Shown here: positions 48,746 to 58,716 of the stretch, piece by piece
Position numbering within the stretch: the first letter of the stretch is position 1
How the letters are laid out: every line of letters begins with the position of its first letter
Assembly (NCBI RefSeq): GCF_016907755.1
Contig: NZ_JAFBCN010000001.1
Span: forward strand, 2,480,001-2,544,000
Direction: 5' to 3'
DNA length: 64,000 nt
Origin: Cellulosimicrobium cellulans
GTDB lineage: Bacteria; Actinomycetota; Actinomycetes; Actinomycetales; Cellulomonadaceae
Notes under the pieces: model-generated
Told to the model about the DNA's origin: nothing
Seen by the model: the letters and a program-made list of their open reading frames with translations, nothing else
The model's database searches: none
Position numbers and translations under genes: made by a program

Positions 48746-50500
48746 GTGCTCGAGGAGATCGCGATCGAGAACCTCGGCGTCATCCGGTCGGCCCGCGTCC
48801 CGGTCGGGGCGGGCCTGACCGTGATCACGGGCGAGACGGGCGCGGGCAAGACCATGGTGCTCACCGGTCTCGGCCTGCTCATGGGGGGCAAGGCGGACCC
48901 GGCGACGGTGCGCCCGGGCGCGGCGAGCGCGGTGGTCGAAGGTCGTGTGCGCGTCACCGACCGTCCCGCGGTCGCGCAGCGGGTCGACGACGCGGGGGGC
49001 CAGGTGGACGACGACGGCACGGTCGTCATCCTGCGCACGGTCGCGGCGGAGGGCCGCTCTCGCGCGCACCTCGGCGGGCGCAGCGTCCCGCAGGGCGTGC
49101 TCGCGGAGATCGCCGACGACCTCGTGACGGTCCACGGCCAGTCCGACCAGCTCCGGCTGCGGACCGCGAGCCGGCAGCGGGTCGCGCTGGACGCGTTCGC
49201 CGGTCCACCGCACGCCGAGCTGCTGGCGCAGTACCGCGACGCGTGGACCGAGCGGTCGGCGCTGCAGGCGGAGATCGACGACATCGAGACGCGGGCGGGC
49301 GAGCGGGCCCGGGAGGCCGAGCTGCTGCGCCTCGGGCTCGCGGAGGTCGAGCGGGTCGCCCCGCAGCTCGGCGAGGACGTCGAGCTGACGGCCCTGGTGG
49401 CGCGGCTGGGGAACGTCGAGGAGCTGCGGGTCGCAGCCCAGCTCGCGCACGACGCCGTGGCCGGTGACGAGGCGGCGGAGCCGCAGGAGAACGCGGTCGT
49501 GTCCGTCGACCGGGCGCGGCGCGCGCTCGAGGCGGTCGCGGGCACGGACCCGGTGCTCGCCCGGCTCGGGGAGCGGCTCGCGGAGGTGGGCTACGTGCTG
49601 GCCGACGTCGCGACGGAGATCTCGGGCTACGTCGAGGACCTCGCGGCCGACCCCGCCGGGCTCGAGAGCGCGCACGCGCGCCTCGCCGAGCTCGGCACGC
49701 TGACGCGCAGCTACGGCGAGACGGTCGACGACGTGCTGGCCTGGGCGAGCGACGCCGGGCTGCGGCTCCTGGACCTGGACGACGGCGGCGAGCGGCTCCA
49801 CGCCGCCACCGCGCGCCGCGACGAGCTCGACGCGGAGCTGGACCGCCTCGGGACCGCGATCACGGCCTCGCGCGAGCGTGCCGCGGCAGAGCTCGCGACC
49901 GCGGTGACCGACGAGCTGCGCGGGCTGGCCATGGGCGGTGCGAGCCTCGTGGTCGACGTCGCTCGGGCCGAGGAGCCCGGCCCGTGGGGTGTCGACGTGG
50001 TGACGTTCTCGCTCGTCGCCCACGCCGGGGCGCCGACTCGCCCGCTCGGCAAGGGCGCGTCGGGCGGCGAGCTCTCCCGCGTCATGCTGGCGATCGAGGT
50101 GGCGCTCGCGACGGCGGCGGTCGACGGCACCGGGCAGGTGCTCCCGACGTTCGTCTTCGACGAGGTCGACGCGGGCGTCGGGGGCAAGGCGGCGGTCGAG
50201 GTCGGGCGCCGGCTGGCGTCGCTCGCCACGCGCGCGCAGGTGGTCGTCGTGACGCACCTCGCGCAGGTCGCGGCGTTCGCCGACGTCCAGCTCGTGGTGA
50301 CGAAGTCGTCGGACACCGGTCCGGGGGACGGGTCCGACGACGGCGACGCGGCGACCGCGGTCACGGTCACCGGTGTGCGCGAGGTCACGGGGGACGAGCG
50401 CGTCCGCGAGCTCGCGCGGATGCTCTCCGGCCAGGAGGACTCGGACGCGGCCCGCCGTCACGCGGTGGAGCTTCTGGAGTCGTCGGTCGTGGGACGATAG
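48746..50500 (+). CDS. recN: DNA repair protein RecN
   Basis: A 584-residue SMC-like protein for double-strand break repair. Walker A VITGETGAGKTMVLTGLG, long coiled coil in the middle, ABC signature GASGGELSRVMLAIEVAL, Walker B VFDEVDAGVGG and VVTHLAQVAAFAD. GTG 48746 is chosen since GGAGGAG lies at good spacing and homologues begin LEEI; GTG 48740 overlapping the nadK stop is the alternative. No SOS box is visible at its start. Confidence 0.94.
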   Translation: MLEEIAIENLGVIRSARVPVGAGLTVITGETGAGKTMVLTGLGLLMGGKADPATVRPGAASAVVEGRVRVTDRPAVAQRVDDAGGQVDDDGTVVILRTVAAEGRSRAHLGGRSVPQGVLAEIADDLVTVHGQSDQLRLRTASRQRVALDAFAGPPHAELLAQYRDAWTERSALQAEIDDIETRAGERAREAELLRLGLAEVERVAPQLGEDVELTALVARLGNVEELRVAAQLAHDAVAGDEAAEPQENAVVSVDRARRALEAVAGTDPVLARLGERLAEVGYVLADVATEISGYVEDLAADPAGLESAHARLAELGTLTRSYGETVDDVLAWASDAGLRLLDLDDGGERLHAATARRDELDAELDRLGTAITASRERAAAELATAVTDELRGLAMGGASLVVDVARAEEPGPWGVDVVTFSLVAHAGAPTRPLGKGASGGELSRVMLAIEVALATAAVDGTGQVLPTFVFDEVDAGVGGKAAVEVGRRLASLATRAQVVVVTHLAQVAAFADVQLVVTKSSDTGPGDGSDDGDAATAVTVTGVREVTGDERVRELARMLSGQEDSDAARRHAVELLESSVVGR

Positions 50501-50506
50501 GGCACG

Positions 50507-51694
50507 ATGAGACTCACTCTGCGCAAAGCCTCCCTGCCGGAGGCCGGGTCCGGCACGCTCGGCCCGGCCAAGGTCGACCCGCGCACCAAGGCGCTCACCA
50601 AGCGGCTCCAGCCGGGGGACATCGCGGTGATCGACCACGTCGACATCGACCGCGTCGCAGCCGACGCCCTCGTCGCGGCCAAGCCGTCCGCCGTCCTCAA
50701 CGCCGCGAAGTCGGTCTCGGGCCGCTACCCGAACCTCGGGCCCGACGTCCTCGTCGAGGCCGGGATCGTGCTGGTCGACGACCTGGGCCCGGCGATCATG
50801 GCCGTCCCCGACGGCCGCGAGCTGCGGCTCGACGGCGGCAAGGTCTACCTCGGCGACGACCTCGTGGCCGAGGGCGTCCTCCAGAGCGAGGAGACCGTCG
50901 CGCGCAGCCTCGAGGAGGCGCGCGCCAACCTCTCGGTCGAGATCGAGTCGTTCGCCGAGAACACGATGAACTACCTGCGGCGCGAGCGGGACCTGCTGCT
51001 CGACGGCGTCGGCGTCCCCGACATCCGCACGCCCATCGACGGGCGGCAGGTGCTCATCGTGGTGCGCGGCTACCACTACCGCGAGGACCTCGCGACGCTG
51101 CGCCCCTACATCACGGAGTACCGGCCCGTCCTCATCGGTGTGGACGGCGGCGCGGACGCGATCCTCGACGCCGGCTGGAAGCCGGACATGATCGTGGGCG
51201 ACATGGACTCGGTGTCCGACCGCGCGCTGAGCAGCGGCGCCGAGGTCGTGGTGCACGCGTACCGCGACGGGAAGGCGCCGGGTCTGGAGCGCGTCCAGGA
51301 GCTCGGCGTCGAGCCGGTCGTGTTCCCGGCGACGGGCACGAGCGAGGACATCGCGATGCTCCTGGCCGACGACAAGGGCGCCGAGGTCATCGTCGCGGTC
51401 GGGACGCACGCGACCCTCGTCGAGTTCCTCGACAAGGGCCGTGCAGGCATGGCGAGCACGTTCCTCACCCGGCTGCGCGTCGGCGGCAAGCTCGTCGACG
51501 CGAAGGGCGTCTCGCGCCTGTACCGGCACCGGATCTCCAACCTCCAGCTCTGGCTCCTGTCGATCGCGGGGCTCCTCGCCGTCGTCGCGGCGCTGTGGTC
51601 GACGGCGGCGGGCCAGACGTTCTTCGGGATCGTGGGCGCCCGGTTCGACGACCTCTGGTCGTGGATCGGGTCGCTCTTCGCGGGCGGCGGCTGA
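50507..51694 (+). CDS. steA: Cell-separation protein SteA (thiamine pyrophosphokinase-like domain)
   Basis: A 395-residue protein. A soluble domain with thiamine pyrophosphokinase-like motifs (LIGVDGGADAILDAGWKPDMI, VGDMDSVSD) is followed by one membrane helix near residues 347-367 (LWLLSIAGLLAVVAALW) and a short tail. Corynebacterial SteA works with SteB at the division site to promote daughter-cell separation (literature knowledge). The gene is six bases after recN. Confidence 0.88.
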   Translation: MRLTLRKASLPEAGSGTLGPAKVDPRTKALTKRLQPGDIAVIDHVDIDRVAADALVAAKPSAVLNAAKSVSGRYPNLGPDVLVEAGIVLVDDLGPAIMAVPDGRELRLDGGKVYLGDDLVAEGVLQSEETVARSLEEARANLSVEIESFAENTMNYLRRERDLLLDGVGVPDIRTPIDGRQVLIVVRGYHYREDLATLRPYITEYRPVLIGVDGGADAILDAGWKPDMIVGDMDSVSDRALSSGAEVVVHAYRDGKAPGLERVQELGVEPVVFPATGTSEDIAMLLADDKGAEVIVAVGTHATLVEFLDKGRAGMASTFLTRLRVGGKLVDAKGVSRLYRHRISNLQLWLLSIAGLLAVVAALWSTAAGQTFFGIVGARFDDLWSWIGSLFAGGG

Positions 51695-51815
51695 CCCCGA
51701 CCGGGCCGTCGTCGTCGGCCCGCGCGGGTCGCTCGCGACCGCGTCCGACCCGCGCTCCCGCGCACCCTGACCTTGCCAGCACGCAGCAGCACGAACCGAA
51801 GGACACCACCGCACA

Positions 51816-52904
51816 GTGATCGACTTCAGGTACCACATCGTCTCGTTGATCTCGGTCTTCCTGGCCCTGGCCGTCGGGATCATCCTCGGCGCCGGGCCGC
51901 TCCAGGGCGCCATCGGCGACCAGCTCACCGGGCAGGTGGAGCAGCTGCGCACCGAGCGCAACGAGCTGCGCGACCAGCTCGACGAGGCGAACGTGACGCT
52001 CGGCAACGACTCGCGGTACATCGAGGCGGCGGGGCCGCAGCTCGTGGCGGGGTCGCTCCAGGACCGTCGCGTCGCCGTCGTCGACCTCGACGGGGCCGAC
52101 AACGAGCGGGACGACGCGATCGCCGAGCAGCTCGAGTCGGCGGGGGCGTCGGTCGTCGGGCACGTCCGCCTGACGGACTCGTGGACCGACCAGGACGAGG
52201 AGAGCGCGCGGCAGACCGTGGCCGAGGGCCTCGGGGAGAAGCTCGGCGAGGTCCCGCAGGACGCGACCCCCGAGCAGCGGCTCGCCCGTGCGCTCGCGCT
52301 CGCGCTCACCGGGTCCACGCCCGCGAGCTCCGAGGAGCGCAGCCCGGAGGCCATCGAGCTCGAGGCGCTCCTGGAGCGCTTCGCGCTCGTGGACGTGGTG
52401 TCCGAGCAGACCCTGCCGGCCGACGTCGTCCTGCTGCTGGGCGGACCGGCACCCGAGCAGGCCGCCCCGGCTGCGGAGGGCGAGGAGGCGCCGGCGCCGG
52501 ACACGTACGTCGTCGACATCGAGGTCCAGGTGGCCGTCGCCGCGCAGGAGGTCGCCGAGGCGGCGCTCGTCGCCGGCCCGACGGCGGTGAGCGGCGACGT
52601 CGTCTCGACCATCCGCGCGAACGAGGACCTCGCCGCGACGCTCTCGACCGTGAGCGGGATCGAGGGGGAGCCCGGCCGGATCAACGTCCCGCTCGCCCTC
52701 GCCGCGCGGATCGCGGACCAGGTCGGGCAGTTCGGGTTCGAGGAGAGCGCGACGGCGGTCCTCCCGCCGGCCGTCGAGCTCCCGCCGGTGACGCGCACGA
52801 CGTCGTCCGACACGGGCGCCCAGGGCGCCGCGGCGGGCGACACCGCGGAGGACGGCGGCACCGCCGACGTCGAGCAGACCACCGCCGGCGCGGGGGAGGG
52901 CTGA
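51816..52904 (+). CDS. steB: SteB / MctB-family membrane protein
   Basis: A 362-residue protein: short N-terminus, one membrane helix (YHIVSLISVFLALAVGIILG, residues 6-25), coiled coil at 35-65, then a large outer domain and a Gly/Ala/Thr-rich tail. It matches the Pfam copper transporter MctB family (Rv1698), which is the SteB of corynebacteria. Mycobacterial MctB was tied to copper efflux; the steA-steB pairing argues for a cell-wall role here. GAAGGA precedes the GTG. Confidence 0.87.
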   Translation: MIDFRYHIVSLISVFLALAVGIILGAGPLQGAIGDQLTGQVEQLRTERNELRDQLDEANVTLGNDSRYIEAAGPQLVAGSLQDRRVAVVDLDGADNERDDAIAEQLESAGASVVGHVRLTDSWTDQDEESARQTVAEGLGEKLGEVPQDATPEQRLARALALALTGSTPASSEERSPEAIELEALLERFALVDVVSEQTLPADVVLLLGGPAPEQAAPAAEGEEAPAPDTYVVDIEVQVAVAAQEVAEAALVAGPTAVSGDVVSTIRANEDLAATLSTVSGIEGEPGRINVPLALAARIADQVGQFGFEESATAVLPPAVELPPVTRTTSSDTGAQGAAAGDTAEDGGTADVEQTTAGAGEG

Positions 52905-52905
52905 C

Positions 52906-53745
52906 GTGGCGCGCGCGCTGCGCACCCTCGCCGCGGCGGGGGTCGCCGCCGTCGTGACCGCGGCGGTGCGTCGCTCGGCCGGGTCGCGTCCGCCGGGGGG
53001 CGCGGAGCGCTGGACGCGGACCAACCACCGTGGTGAGCCGATCAGCCTGCTCGAGGGCCCGGCGGTCGCCGCCGGCCTCGTCGCCGGGACGCTCGCGGCG
53101 GGCGGCGACGCCCGCACGCGCGGCGCGGTCGCCCTCGCCACGGCGAGCGCGGGCGCGTTCGGCCTCGTCGACGACCTCGCGGAGGACACGTCGACCCGGA
53201 CGAAGGGACTGCGCGGCCACCTCGGCGCGCTCGCCGAGGGCCGGGTGACGACGGGCGCGCTGAAGGTCCTCGGGATCAGCGGCGTCTCGCTCGTCGCGGC
53301 GGCGATCGGGACGCGGCGCACGGGCGGGGCGTTCGGCCACCTCGTGGACGTCGGCGTGAACGGCGCGCTCATGGCCGGCACGGCCAACCTGCTCAACCTC
53401 CTGGACCTGCGCCCGGGCCGCGCGCTGAAGGCCGCCGGGGTGGTCTCTCTGCCGCATATCGGCACCTCCGCGGCCCCGACGACGGGCGCGGTCCTCGGGG
53501 CTGCCCTCGCCGCGGCACTCGGTGACCTGGGCGAGCGCGACATGCTCGGCGACTGCGGCGCGAACGCGCTCGGGGCGGCGCTCGGCTCGCAGGTCGCGTT
53601 CGCGGCGCCCCGGTCGGTGCGCTGGCTCGCGCTCGTGGGCGTGGTGGGTCTGACCCTCGCGAGCGAGAAGGTGAGCTTCTCGAAGGTCATCGAGGGCAAC
53701 GACGTGCTGCGGCGCGTGGACGCGTGGGGCCGGCGCCCGGCGTGA
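52906..53745 (+). CDS. MraY/WecA-like membrane glycosyltransferase family 4 protein
   Basis: A 279-residue polytopic membrane protein. It resembles polyprenyl-phosphate sugar-1-phosphate transferases: THRGEPISLLEG, FGLVDDLAEDT (DD motif), LKGLRGHL-type loop, ANLLNLLDLRPGRALK (N/D motif) and MLGDCGANALGAALG. It is shorter than MraY and lacks some helices, so substrate and activity are uncertain. It sits between SteB and MurJ and overlaps MurJ, which points to envelope-lipid work. Confidence 0.78.
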   Translation: MARALRTLAAAGVAAVVTAAVRRSAGSRPPGGAERWTRTNHRGEPISLLEGPAVAAGLVAGTLAAGGDARTRGAVALATASAGAFGLVDDLAEDTSTRTKGLRGHLGALAEGRVTTGALKVLGISGVSLVAAAIGTRRTGGAFGHLVDVGVNGALMAGTANLLNLLDLRPGRALKAAGVVSLPHIGTSAAPTTGAVLGAALAAALGDLGERDMLGDCGANALGAALGSQVAFAAPRSVRWLALVGVVGLTLASEKVSFSKVIEGNDVLRRVDAWGRRPA

Positions 53746-55388
53746 GCGCGCGGGCGGGGCGGCTGCGCGCCGCCACGGGCACCCTGGCGGGCGCCGCCGC
53801 GATGATCACGCTCGTGACGATCGCGAGCCGGCTCGTCGGCTTCGCGCGGTCGCTCGTGCAGTCCGCCGCGGTCGGCACCGAGGGCGTCGGTTCGGCGTAC
53901 ACGGCGGCAAACCTCCTGCCGAACGTCCTCTTCGAGGTCGCGGCCGGGGGCGCGCTCGCGGGGGCGGTCGTGCCGCTCCTCGCGGGGCCGATCGTCCGCC
54001 GGTCGGGCACCGAGGTCTCGCGCATCGCGTCCGCGCTGCTCGGCTGGACGCTCGTCGTGCTGGTCCCGCTCGGGGGCCTCCTCGCCCTCCTCGCGCAGCC
54101 GATCGCCGGGCTCCTCATGAGCGAGCACCCTGAGCTCGTCGACGTCACCGCGACCTTCGTGCGCGTCTTCGCGCTCCAGGTCCCGCTCTACGGTCTCGCG
54201 GTGGTGCTCGGGAGCGTCCTGCAGGCGCACAAGCGCTTCTTCTGGCAGGCGTTCTCGCCGCTGCTGTCGAGCCTCGCCGTCATCGTGGTCTTCCTCGTGT
54301 TCGCGCGGCTCGCGGACGGTGACCAGGCGGACGTCGCCGCGCTGTCGGGCGACGCCATCGCCTGGCTGGGCTGGGGCACGACGGCGGGCGTCGCGGTCCT
54401 CGCGCTGCCGCTCGTCCTCCCCGTGCACCGGTTGGGCGTGCGGCTGCGCCCCACGCTGCGGTTCCCGGGCGGCGAGGCCGTCCGCGCGCGCAACCTGGCG
54501 TTCGCGGGGATCGGGGCGCTCGTCGCGCAGCAGGTCTCCGTGCTGGCCATCATGGGCGCCGCGTACCGGTACGGGCCGGAGCAGACCTTCCCCACCTACT
54601 GGTTCGCGCAGCAGGTGTACCTGCTGCCCTACGCCGTGCTGGCGTTCCCGCTCGCGACGAGCGCGTTCCCCCGGCTCGCCGAGCACGTCGCCCACGCGCG
54701 CCACGACGCCTACCGGCGCCTCCTCGCGACGACCACGCGGACGCTGATCGTCGTGGCCGGCCTGGGCGCCGCGGCTCTGATCGCGGCGTCCGCGGCCGTC
54801 GAGGCGGTGTTCGCGCACATCGCCAAGGGATCGGTCGCGGGCCTCGGGGGCGCGGTCGCCGGCATGGCGGTCGGCATCGTCGGCTTCTCGCTGATCCTGC
54901 ACCTGTCGCGCGCGTTGTACACGATCGACCGCCAGCGCGTCGCGGTCGTCGTGACCGCCGCAGGGTGGCTCGTCGTGGCGGCGACCGCGTACCTCCTGCC
55001 CGCCGTGACGGGCGTGCGCGACCAGGCCGGGGTGCTGTTCCAGCTCGGCCTGGCGACCGCGGTCGGCATGTCGGTCGCGGGCGCCGGCCTGCTCCTCGCG
55101 ACGCGCCGCCACGCGGGTCCCGGGGCGACGCACGGCGTCCCGCGGACGCTCCTGGTCGTCGCCGTGGGCGTGGCCCTCGGCGCGCTGGCGGGCTCGGCGG
55201 TCTCGGGCGCGCTGCTGCCCGACGACGCGGGCTGGCTGCCCGCCGTCGGGGTCGGGATCCTCGCCGCGCTCGCGGCGGGGGCGGTCGTCGTCGGGGTGTC
55301 GCTCGCGGGGGACCGCGCTGCGCTGCTCGGCGTGCTGCGCCGTGGCCGGTCCGGTGGGGCGCCCGCGGAGGACGAGCCGACCACCTAG
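53742..55388 (+). CDS. murJ: Lipid II flippase MurJ family protein
   Basis: A 548-residue MATE/MOP-type transporter with about 14 membrane helices. Its opening [20 protein letters not shown] and the later [21 protein letters not shown] and [14 protein letters not shown] follow the MurJ pattern. No intracellular kinase-like domain is fused, unlike mycobacterial MviN. A second MurJ may exist elsewhere, so its main role could be with the neighbouring MraY-like protein. GTG overlaps the preceding stop. Confidence 0.86.
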   Translation: MSARAGRLRAATGTLAGAAAMITLVTIASRLVGFARSLVQSAAVGTEGVGSAYTAANLLPNVLFEVAAGGALAGAVVPLLAGPIVRRSGTEVSRIASALLGWTLVVLVPLGGLLALLAQPIAGLLMSEHPELVDVTATFVRVFALQVPLYGLAVVLGSVLQAHKRFFWQAFSPLLSSLAVIVVFLVFARLADGDQADVAALSGDAIAWLGWGTTAGVAVLALPLVLPVHRLGVRLRPTLRFPGGEAVRARNLAFAGIGALVAQQVSVLAIMGAAYRYGPEQTFPTYWFAQQVYLLPYAVLAFPLATSAFPRLAEHVAHARHDAYRRLLATTTRTLIVVAGLGAAALIAASAAVEAVFAHIAKGSVAGLGGAVAGMAVGIVGFSLILHLSRALYTIDRQRVAVVVTAAGWLVVAATAYLLPAVTGVRDQAGVLFQLGLATAVGMSVAGAGLLLATRRHAGPGATHGVPRTLLVVAVGVALGALAGSAVSGALLPDDAGWLPAVGVGILAALAAGAVVVGVSLAGDRAALLGVLRRGRSGGAPAEDEPTT

Positions 55389-55438
55389 ACGTGGTGCGTC
55401 GCACTCACCGGTCCGCGTGCCGTCGTCGGGCACGCTGT

Positions 55439-55444
55439 TAGGAT
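55439..55444 (+). promoter_or_regulatory. -10 box of pyrG, near-leaderless
   Basis: TAGGAT lies eight bases before the pyrG GTG; GGAG lies between, so a leaderless or very short leader mRNA is possible. Confidence 0.5.
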
Positions 55445-55452
55445 GGAGTTCC

Positions 55453-57138
<1,686 letters not shown>

Positions 57139-57807
57139 GTGGCCGCCGAGCAGGGAGCGGTGTCGGTCGGGACGTCGGGCCAGGCGCCCGTGGTCGACGC
57201 GCTCGCCCCGCGCCCGGTCGTGGAGACGACGGTCGTGCACGCGGGTCGCGTGTTCGACCTGCGCTCCGACGTCGTCGACCTGGGCGACGGGGGCCGCGTG
57301 ACGCGCGAGTACCTCGACCACCCCGGGGCGGTCGCGATCGTCGCCCTCGACGAGCAGGAGCGCGTCCTCCTGCTGCGGCAGTACCGCCACCCCGTGCGGC
57401 GCGAGCTGTGGGAGGTGCCGGCGGGCCTGCTCGACGTCGTCGGGGAGGACGGGCGGCTCGCCGCGGCCCGCGAGCTCGCCGAGGAGTCCGACCTGCAGGC
57501 CGCGCGCTGGGACGTCCTCGTCGACTACTTCACGACGCCGGGCGGCTCGAACGAGGCGCTGCGCGTCTTCCTCGCGCGGGACCTGTCGCCCGTCCCGGAC
57601 GACGAGCGGTTCGAGCGCGAGGCCGAGGAGCTCGACATGGAGCTGCGGTGGGTGCCGCTCGACGAGGCGCTGCGCGGCGTCCTGGCGGGGGAGCTGCACA
57701 ACCCCTCGGCCGTCGTCGGGATCCTCGCCGCCGCCGCCTCCCGCGCGGGCGGCTGGGCGTCGCTGCGCCCGGCCGACGCGCCGTGGCCGGAGCGCCGCGG
57801 CGGCTGA
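57139..57807 (+). CDS. NUDIX hydrolase, ADP-ribose pyrophosphatase type
   Basis: A 222-residue NUDIX protein. The box reads GLLDVVGEDGRLAAARELAE followed by ES near residue 95, with the one-residue expansion usual in actinobacterial ADP-ribose pyrophosphatases. Position after pyrG matches mycobacterial Rv1700. It probably cleaves ADP-ribose to AMP and ribose 5-phosphate. Confidence 0.9.
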   Translation: MAAEQGAVSVGTSGQAPVVDALAPRPVVETTVVHAGRVFDLRSDVVDLGDGGRVTREYLDHPGAVAIVALDEQERVLLLRQYRHPVRRELWEVPAGLLDVVGEDGRLAAARELAEESDLQAARWDVLVDYFTTPGGSNEALRVFLARDLSPVPDDERFEREAEELDMELRWVPLDEALRGVLAGELHNPSAVVGILAAAASRAGGWASLRPADAPWPERRGG

Positions 57808-57845
57808 CGCCACCGGCGCTCCCGGGCTCTGCGCACCGGTTCGGG

Positions 57846-57851
57846 TAGCGT
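57846..57851 (+). promoter_or_regulatory. -10 box of the formylglycine-enzyme-like gene
   Basis: TAGCGT followed after eight bases by GTG, fitting a leaderless mRNA. Confidence 0.5.
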
Positions 57852-57859
57852 CCTGGGGC

Positions 57860-58705
57860 GTGGGTGTTCCTCTTCCCGACCTCGTCCCCGTCCCGGCCGG
57901 CCGGCTCGACGTCGTCGACGCGCGCACCCGGGAGTCACGCTCCGTCGTCCTGGAGCCGTTCCACGTCGCGCGCACCGCGGTGACCGTCGGTCAGCACCGG
58001 TCCGTCCTCGCCGCCGACCCGATCCACCCGCGTCCCGGGCGCCGCCCGGCCGTCGACGACGACGTCCCCGTGCACGGCGTGACGTGGTTCGAGGCGGTGC
58101 TGTGGTGCAACGCGGCGTCCCGGGTGGCGGGCCTGGACCCCGCGTACCGGGTCGAGGGCCGGGACGTGCGGTGGGACGTGCGGTCCGCGGGGTACCGGCT
58201 CCCGACCGAGGCCGAGTGGGAGCACGCCTGCCGCGGCGGGACGAGCGGCCCGCGCTACGGTCCGGTCGGCGACGTCGCGTGGACCGCGGACGACGGCGTC
58301 GACGGTCCCCGGGCCGTCGCCACACGGCTCCCTAACGCGTTCGGTCTCCACGACACGCTCGGCAACGTCTGGGAGTGGTGCTGGGACTACGCCGACACGG
58401 CGCGCTACGGCGAGTACCGGAGCCTGCGGGGCGGCGGCTGGGCGGACCGGCCCTGGAGCGTGCGCGCGGGGGTGCGTCGTGGCAGCGCGCCCGACGCGCG
58501 GATCGAGGACGTCGGGCTCCGGGTCGTGCGGGGCGCCGTGGGCGACCCGGGCGTCCCCGCGGCCCAGGGGTGGTCGGACGCGGCGGACCGGGCCCGGGCG
58601 CAGGTCCCCGGCCTGCTCCCGCTCGGGTGGACGCCGTTGACGTTTCCGCCCGCTGCCGAGGCTTCCGCCGGCGGTGCCGACCGTGCCGTCGGTGCCGAGG
58701 ACTAG
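57860..58705 (+). CDS. Formylglycine-generating enzyme-like (SUMF1 domain) protein
   Basis: A 281-residue cytosolic protein with one FGE-sulfatase domain: VHGVTWFEAVLWCNAAS, GYRLPTEAEWEHACRGG, NAFGLHDTLGNVWEWCWDYA, SLRGGGWADRPWS and GLRVVRG. The active-site Cys pair of true FGE, placed just before and within the GFRC end motif, is absent (GLRVV), so sulfatase activation is unlikely. It is more like the ligand-binding or regulatory SUMF1 proteins. No sulfatase gene is nearby. Confidence 0.85.
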   Translation: MGVPLPDLVPVPAGRLDVVDARTRESRSVVLEPFHVARTAVTVGQHRSVLAADPIHPRPGRRPAVDDDVPVHGVTWFEAVLWCNAASRVAGLDPAYRVEGRDVRWDVRSAGYRLPTEAEWEHACRGGTSGPRYGPVGDVAWTADDGVDGPRAVATRLPNAFGLHDTLGNVWEWCWDYADTARYGEYRSLRGGGWADRPWSVRAGVRRGSAPDARIEDVGLRVVRGAVGDPGVPAAQGWSDAADRARAQVPGLLPLGWTPLTFPPAAEASAGGADRAVGAED

Positions 58706-58708
58706 GGT
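58703..58708 (+). promoter_or_regulatory. -10 box of the BTAD regulator gene
   Basis: TAGGGT overlaps the stop of the preceding gene (TAG) and is eight bases before the GTG, fitting a leaderless mRNA. Confidence 0.45.
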
Positions 58709-58716
58709 CTGTCGAC

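Noticed and set aside
48101-52882. A 1593-codon open frame on the minus strand
   Set aside because: It lies opposite nadK, recN, steA and steB, has shadow composition (Arg/Ser/Ala/Thr) and no domain; a GC-skew artefact.
57860-58705. Active formylglycine-generating enzyme for sulfatases
   Set aside because: The catalytic Cys positions are not Cys and no sulfatase gene is near.
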